This document shows positions 12,416 through 16,031 of a DNA stretch of 16,031 bases, piece by piece. The DNA comes from an uncultured Treponema sp. (GTDB lineage Bacteria; Spirochaetota; Spirochaetia; Treponematales; Treponemataceae): positions 1-16,031 of the forward strand of contig CALDWC010000168.1 in NCBI GenBank assembly GCA_937923945.1, in the 5' to 3' direction. A model generated the notes under the pieces. It made no database searches and had not been told where the DNA came from. It saw only the letters and a program-made list of their open reading frames with translations. Position numbers and translations under genes: made by a program. The first letter of the stretch is position 1. Each line of letters opens with the position of its first letter.

Positions 12416-14185
12416 ATGGAGCAAATTAAATTTATGGATGATGAAAAAGAAAAACTCATTCACGATTTTCTGAAAGATAAAAATTATACTCCCGAAGAAA
12501 AGCAACGTATCACGGACGCGTGGCATTTTTTGTGCGAACGGACGGGTGGAAAAACATTCGGTGAAATCGAGCCGGAACCGTTATATCTGCACTATTTACG
12601 TGTTGCAACTATTTTAGCGGAAAACGGCATGAACGGCACGGGAATAGTTGCAGGACTTTTGCATGATATTTATCGGCACGGTGCAAACGAAGCCGAGGTG
12701 AAAAATAAGTTCGGTGAAGCGGTTGCGAAAATCGTAGACGGCACTTCTAAAATTATGCAAATGCCGATTCATACAAAAACGCTGCAACAGTCTGCCGCGA
12801 TTCGAAAAATGTTTTTCGCTTTGGCTGATGACATTCGGGTTATTATTATCAAGTTGGCGGATCAGTTGGATCGGATCCATCACATAAAAAAATTCACCCC
12901 CGATGAACAAAAAGCGCTTGCCAGTGAAGTGTTGGAAATATGGGCGCCATTAGCCGATCGCTTGGGCATGTCAAAAGAGAAAAATGAATTTGAGGATTTA
13001 AACTTAAAATACACCAACCCGGAAGCATTTCAGCAAATTAAAAAGCTCGTCAACCAAAAACAGAGTGAGCGGAAAGCATACTTGGAAACGGCAATGCAAA
13101 AAATAACGGAGGCTGCCGAGAAAAACGGTTTTAAAGTGAGCATCAGCAGCCGGGCAAAACATTTTTATTCCATTTACCAAAAGATACGGAAACGGAATGT
13201 GCCGGCAGACCAAATTTTTGATTTATTTGCCTTAAGAATTATTTGTGACACGGAACAGGATTGTTACACGTTAATCGGTGTGGTGCACAGCCTTTGGAAA
13301 CCGCTTGACGGTAAATTTAAAGATTATATTGCGATGCCGAAATCGAACGGGTATCAGTCGCTCCATACGACCGTTATGTGTGAAGGTCATCCTCTGGAGA
13401 TTCAAATCCGTACGCAAAAAATGCACGACATTGCCGAACACGGTATCGCGTCCCATTGGCTTTATAAAAAAGGTTCAACGCATGATTTAGTCAGCGAAAG
13501 CGGCTTGTCCATTTTTAATCAGTTGCGGGAAGTTTCAAGTAAGGATTTTAATAACGATGAAGCGTTTTTTCGGGACTTTAAAAATGAGCTTTTAAGCGAC
13601 ACGGTTTTGGTTTTTACGCCCGCCGGTGATGTAAAAGAATTGCCTATTGGAGCGACTGCGGTTGATTTTGCGTACAGCATTCACTCGGATATCGGGCAAA
13701 AAATCGTCGGTGCAAAAGCGAACGGAAAAATCATTCCGTTGAATCGACCCTTACAAAACACTGAGATTATCGAAGTTCTCACGCACCCGATGGCGCATCC
13801 GCAAGAAGGACAGCTGGAATATGTAAAAACGGCAAAGGCGCGCCAAAAAATAAACGCATATATTGCATCTCATCTCACTGATATGCCTGAAAAACCGGTG
13901 CGCACGGATAAACCGCGTCCTGCTGCACATGGTAAAAAAACAACCGCCGGCAATACTATTGAGCTCGATCGGCGAAAAGTGGTGATTGCAAATGAAAAAA
14001 ACTTTTTGGTACGTTTTGCGCAGTGCTGCAACCCGCAATACAATGAACCGATTTCAGGATATGTTTCTCGGGGGAGGGGAGTTATCATTCATCGGGCGGA
14101 CTGCACGATTTTTCAACAGATTCCGGATATTGAGCATCGCACCATTGACGTTCATTGGGCGGAACCGAAGGAGCCGGCGAAGTAA
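12416..14185 (+). CDS. rel: RelA/SpoT-type (p)ppGpp enzyme, hydrolase site degenerate
   Basis: 589 residues, shorter than the usual 700-750. Domains in order: HD-type hydrolase region (about 45-185); synthetase (about 240-350; AKHFYSIYQKI, FDLFALRIICD, LWKPLDGKFKDYIAMPK, GYQSLHTT, LEIQIRT); TGS (about 394-458); and a conserved-cysteine region (RFAQCCNP, GYVSRGRGVIIHRADC, 533-563). The protein ends soon after, with no room for an ACT domain. The synthetase motifs look intact, with a basic KFKD at the RxKD position. In the hydrolase region His59, His83-Asp84 and Asp149 remain, but the Glu-Asp pair after HD is Arg87-His88 and the expected Asn is Arg153, so (p)ppGpp hydrolysis is probably lost or altered. 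Start is uncertain: ATG 12416 lies 4 bases past a TACAAT box; ATG 12434 is also possible. Confidence 0.88.
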   Translation: MEQIKFMDDEKEKLIHDFLKDKNYTPEEKQRITDAWHFLCERTGGKTFGEIEPEPLYLHYLRVATILAENGMNGTGIVAGLLHDIYRHGANEAEVKNKFGEAVAKIVDGTSKIMQMPIHTKTLQQSAAIRKMFFALADDIRVIIIKLADQLDRIHHIKKFTPDEQKALASEVLEIWAPLADRLGMSKEKNEFEDLNLKYTNPEAFQQIKKLVNQKQSERKAYLETAMQKITEAAEKNGFKVSISSRAKHFYSIYQKIRKRNVPADQIFDLFALRIICDTEQDCYTLIGVVHSLWKPLDGKFKDYIAMPKSNGYQSLHTTVMCEGHPLEIQIRTQKMHDIAEHGIASHWLYKKGSTHDLVSESGLSIFNQLREVSSKDFNNDEAFFRDFKNELLSDTVLVFTPAGDVKELPIGATAVDFAYSIHSDIGQKIVGAKANGKIIPLNRPLQNTEIIEVLTHPMAHPQEGQLEYVKTAKARQKINAYIASHLTDMPEKPVRTDKPRPAAHGKKTTAGNTIELDRRKVVIANEKNFLVRFAQCCNPQYNEPISGYVSRGRGVIIHRADCTIFQQIPDIEHRTIDVHWAEPKEPAK

Positions 14186-14193
14186 GCGGAGCG

Positions 14194-14319
14194 ATGGAAA
14201 TCAACTTTCATAATTTAAAAAAAAACGATATAAAAGGCATGGGAACGATAGACATTTTTGATTACTTTGAAACGCATGCAAAATTTGAGCGTTTCAAAGT
14301 GCAGAGTCTGACCGTTTAA
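14194..14319 (+). CDS. Small hypothetical protein, 41 residues, behind rel
   Basis: An ATG at 14194, 8 bases after the rel stop, opens a frame of 41 codons ending TAA at 14317-14319. It begins MEINFHNLKKND and contains GMGTIDIFDYFETHAKFERF. GGAG lies only two bases before the ATG, so initiation would rely on coupling with rel. I do not recognise it. The composition is protein-like (mixed charged and aromatic residues) and it runs up to the element remnant, so it could be the start of a gene truncated by that element, or chance. Confidence 0.3.
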   Translation: MEINFHNLKKNDIKGMGTIDIFDYFETHAKFERFKVQSLTV

Positions 14320-14352
14320 CGAGCCGTGCTATTTCAGTGCGAAGTTAAACGT

Positions 14353-14437
14353 CCAGAATTCTACCTTATTATACTGAACATTGAGAAACAATAGGGAAAC
14401 GCTGTTAAACGGCATCAAGCCTTTAATCAGCGTTTCC
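14353..14437 (-). mobile_element. MITE-like element, copy 4 (partial, reverse)
   Basis: The 43-bp palindrome (14395-14437) and the adjoining arm CTGAACATTGAGAAACAA (14374-14391) match copies 2 and 3 in reverse. The second arm is shortened (CAGAATTCTACC near 14354), and the distal 14-bp hairpin is missing or reduced to TCAGTGC at 14334-14340. No target duplication can be identified. It lies between the convergent rel and flgE genes. Confidence 0.7.
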
Positions 14438-14460
14438 ATAAGGGCTGCGTAAGCCCTTAT
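14438..14460. terminator. Perfect 9-bp hairpin behind flgE
   Basis: ATAAGGGCT (14438-14446) pairs with AGCCCTTAT (14452-14460) around 5 bases, 8 bases downstream of the flgE stop. It lacks a clean T-run on either strand, so it may be a bidirectional mRNA end signal rather than a strong terminator. Confidence 0.5.
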
Positions 14461-14468
14461 TCAATCAA

Positions 14469-15863
14469 CTACCGCTTCAAGCTCAATGCCGTTTCAAGCA
14501 TCGTGTCCGAAGTTTGAATGGTTTTTGCGTTACCTTGGAAACCGCGCTGCGTTACAATCATATCAACAAATTGGTCTGCCAAATCGACGTTACTCATTTC
14601 CAGCGTACCGGCGATTAGTTTACCCTTGCCGACCGTTCCCGACGTTGAAATATTCGCATAGCCGGAGTTATTCGATTCAACATAGGTGTTTTCTCCCGCT
14701 TTTTCCAAACCGCCCTGGTTTGAAAAACTCGCCATAGCAATCTGTCCGATATCTTGGCGGACGCCGTTTGAATACACGCCCGTAATCACACCCGAGTTGT
14801 CAATCTTGAAGTTTTCCAAATAACCCATAGCGTATCCGTCCTGCGTATATGCTTTGGTCGTACTCGTTTCGGCAAATTGTGTTACCGAATTTTTTGAAGT
14901 ACCGGTTTGTCCGAGATTAATCATAAAGTTTCCGCGGGTCGGATTTCCGTCGGGTCCGACCGTTGCTTCCGGTACGTTGTATGAAACCTGCAGCATAACC
15001 TGCCCGCCTTCATTCGTAACGTTGCCGGCGGTGTCGGTTACTTGCAGTAAATGTCCGTAGTTGTCAAATTCCAAAATAAAGGTATTTCCCACTCCATCCG
15101 TTGTACCGACCCCGGTACGGGTTTCCGTTTCGGCTCCGGTCATCGGATCAAGCACATTGACCGTTCCCTGCCACTGGTTCGTTGTTCCCGGCACTCGTGT
15201 AAACGCGATGCTCAACTCTTGCGTATTGCCGAAACTGTCGTACACTTTAAACTGTGTTTGCCATGTCGACTCAAGAATCTCTGCCGGGTTTGCATTTTCG
15301 GGGAGAACCGGAAGGCGCTTGTCCAAGTTACAGGCGTAATTCACCACCGTTGTTGCTTTCGCATCCAACTTTTGCCCAACCGGAATAATCAAATCCTCAA
15401 CATTGCCGGAAGTATTCAGCACGCGGGCACCTTCGGCTTCCTGCACCATCCAACCCTGTACACGCATACCGTTCGCCGGATTTACCAAAGTTCCGTCGCG
15501 GTCAACGCCGAATGCACCGTCTCGGGTATAAAACATTTTTTCGCCGTCTTTCAGTACAAAAAAGCCGTTTCCCTGCACCGAAATATCGGTATTGATACCC
15601 GTCGTTTGCAAAGCTCCCTGCGTATGCACCGTATCAATGGTTGCTACCATCATACCGAGTCCGACTTCTTTCGGATTTACACCGCCCAAATTTTCCGTCG
15701 GTCTCGAAGCACCGTTCAGTTGCTGCGAAATCAAATCCTGAAAATTCACCCGACCGCGTTTAAAACCCGTCGTGTTTACGTTTGCTACGTTGTTACCAAT
15801 CACATCCATTCTTGTTTGGTGATTCTGCATACCCGAAACACCTGAATACAATGACCTCATCAT
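14469..15863 (-). CDS. flgE: Flagellar hook protein FlgE (spirochaete type)
   Basis: 464 residues, the size known for Treponema FlgE. It forms the hook that joins the periplasmic filament to the motor. The N-terminal rod-like region MMRSLYSGVSGMQNHQ ... NNVANVNTTGFKRGRVNFQDL is classical, as is the C-terminal MSNVDLADQFVDMIVTQRGFQGNAKTI with QTSDTMLETALSLKR. Lys165, Cys178 and Asn179 are present at exactly the positions used in Treponema denticola for the lysinoalanine cross-link between hook subunits. A good GGGAGG ribosome site lies about 8 bases before the ATG at 15863; a second ATG follows at once. Downstream there is no flbD or motA as in other treponemes, but the convergent rel gene instead, so the gene order is broken here. 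Confidence 0.95.
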   Translation of the reverse strand: MMRSLYSGVSGMQNHQTRMDVIGNNVANVNTTGFKRGRVNFQDLISQQLNGASRPTENLGGVNPKEVGLGMMVATIDTVHTQGALQTTGINTDISVQGNGFFVLKDGEKMFYTRDGAFGVDRDGTLVNPANGMRVQGWMVQEAEGARVLNTSGNVEDLIIPVGQKLDAKATTVVNYACNLDKRLPVLPENANPAEILESTWQTQFKVYDSFGNTQELSIAFTRVPGTTNQWQGTVNVLDPMTGAETETRTGVGTTDGVGNTFILEFDNYGHLLQVTDTAGNVTNEGGQVMLQVSYNVPEATVGPDGNPTRGNFMINLGQTGTSKNSVTQFAETSTTKAYTQDGYAMGYLENFKIDNSGVITGVYSNGVRQDIGQIAMASFSNQGGLEKAGENTYVESNNSGYANISTSGTVGKGKLIAGTLEMSNVDLADQFVDMIVTQRGFQGNAKTIQTSDTMLETALSLKR

Positions 15864-15897
15864 ATGAGTATCCTCCCACTCGTTTTAGTTTTTCATT

Positions 15898-16031
15898 TTA
15901 TTTTCCGGGCGTGTCGGCTTTGTCTTTATTCCTTGAGGACAAAGCCGTCGGGCTTTCCGAGGCTCCGCTTTCGCTTCGGTACGAACGCACCGAAATAGCT
16001 GTGCGTTCGGGGACGGTGCCGTGCATTTTGG
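15898..16031 (-). CDS. Possible C-terminal end of an upstream gene (flgD position)
   Basis: An open frame enters from the right edge of the window and ends TAA at 15898, 34 bases before flgE. The visible 43 or so residues begin KMHGTVPERTAIS and end KDKADTPGK: polar and low in hydrophobics. In treponemes flgD usually precedes flgE, so this may be an FlgD tail. However, the DNA is dominated by inverted repeats and the peptide shows no family motif, so the frame may be accidental. Confidence 0.3.
   Translation of the reverse strand, partial: KMHGTVPERTAISVRSYRSESGASESPTALSSRNKDKADTPGK
15915..15947. other. 10-bp perfect hairpin upstream of flgE
   Basis: CGGCTTTGTC (15915-15924) pairs with GACAAAGCCG (15938-15947) around 13 bases. 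It lies 52-84 bases upstream of the flgE start and could be the terminator of the preceding gene or a leader structure of flgE. Confidence 0.5.
15975..16009. other. Two mutually exclusive stems at the right edge
   Basis: CGAACGCAC (15982-15990) pairs perfectly with GTGCGTTCG (16001-16009) around 10 bases. TTCGGT (15975-15980) can instead pair with ACCGAA (15989-15994), which competes for the same bases. A structural switch is conceivable, but a plain repeat is equally possible. Confidence 0.35.

Noticed and set aside
3961..14437. CRISPR array
   Set aside because: The repeats are dispersed over 10 kb in both orientations with flanking duplications, not evenly spaced with unique spacers. The 21-22-bp units at 4221-4315 have nearly no spacer.
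15051..15845. Long open frame on the plus strand opposite flgE (264 codons)
   Set aside because: Antisense to a highly conserved gene and lacking any recognised motif; a shadow of codon bias in flgE.

Overview
The window looks like chromosomal DNA of a spirochaete, most likely an oral-type Treponema. The strongest sign is a 464-residue flagellar hook protein FlgE that carries the residues (Lys165, Cys178, Asn179) used for the lysinoalanine cross-link known from Treponema hooks. A methyl-accepting chemotaxis protein (MCP) tail of the Treponema type and moderate-GC, T-rich DNA agree. The species call is inference from recognised families; no search was run.

Layout. 1-293 is a spacer with a solo repeat end and a promoter. 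294-1974 holds a membrane-anchored SGNH hydrolase and a short NfeD-like protein; the NfeD gene has its own near-consensus promoter at the hydrolase stop. 2047-3711 is formate-tetrahydrofolate ligase, with a promoter so close that the mRNA may be leaderless. 3712-4507 is a large repeat-rich spacer: hairpins, a mobile-element copy and five operator-like palindromes in phase. 4508-7536 is a YfcC-type transporter followed by a PepD-type (M20C) dipeptidase, an apparent peptide/amino-acid uptake and processing pair. 7537-7886 is a spacer with a second element copy. 7887-9104 is a major facilitator transporter. On the minus strand, 9168-9490 is the broken tail of an MCP gene directly behind a Lon-family ATP-dependent protease (9491-11935). 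11936-12415 is a divergent spacer with a third, nested element copy. 12416-14185 is a RelA/SpoT-type (p)ppGpp enzyme with a degenerate hydrolase site and no room for an ACT domain. 14469-15863 (minus) is flgE, convergent with rel, preceded by a possible partial gene at the window edge.

The most notable content is non-coding. A family of about 150-bp non-autonomous elements (MITE-like), built of three consecutive hairpins with imperfect terminal inverted repeats, occurs in four spacers. Three copies are flanked by exact 4-bp direct repeats (CTAT, TTAA, TCAA). One has inserted into the loop of a separate 43-bp palindrome of the same family, which records actual transposition. Separately, five copies of a 17-bp dyad close to AAAACATAGTATGTTTT lie at 21-22-bp intervals upstream of the YfcC/PepD pair. 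They look like a phased binding array for an unknown protein.

The coding genes are mostly housekeeping (one-carbon metabolism, peptide use, protein quality control, stringent response, motility) and do not form one system. No tRNA, rRNA, CRISPR array or transposase gene was seen.
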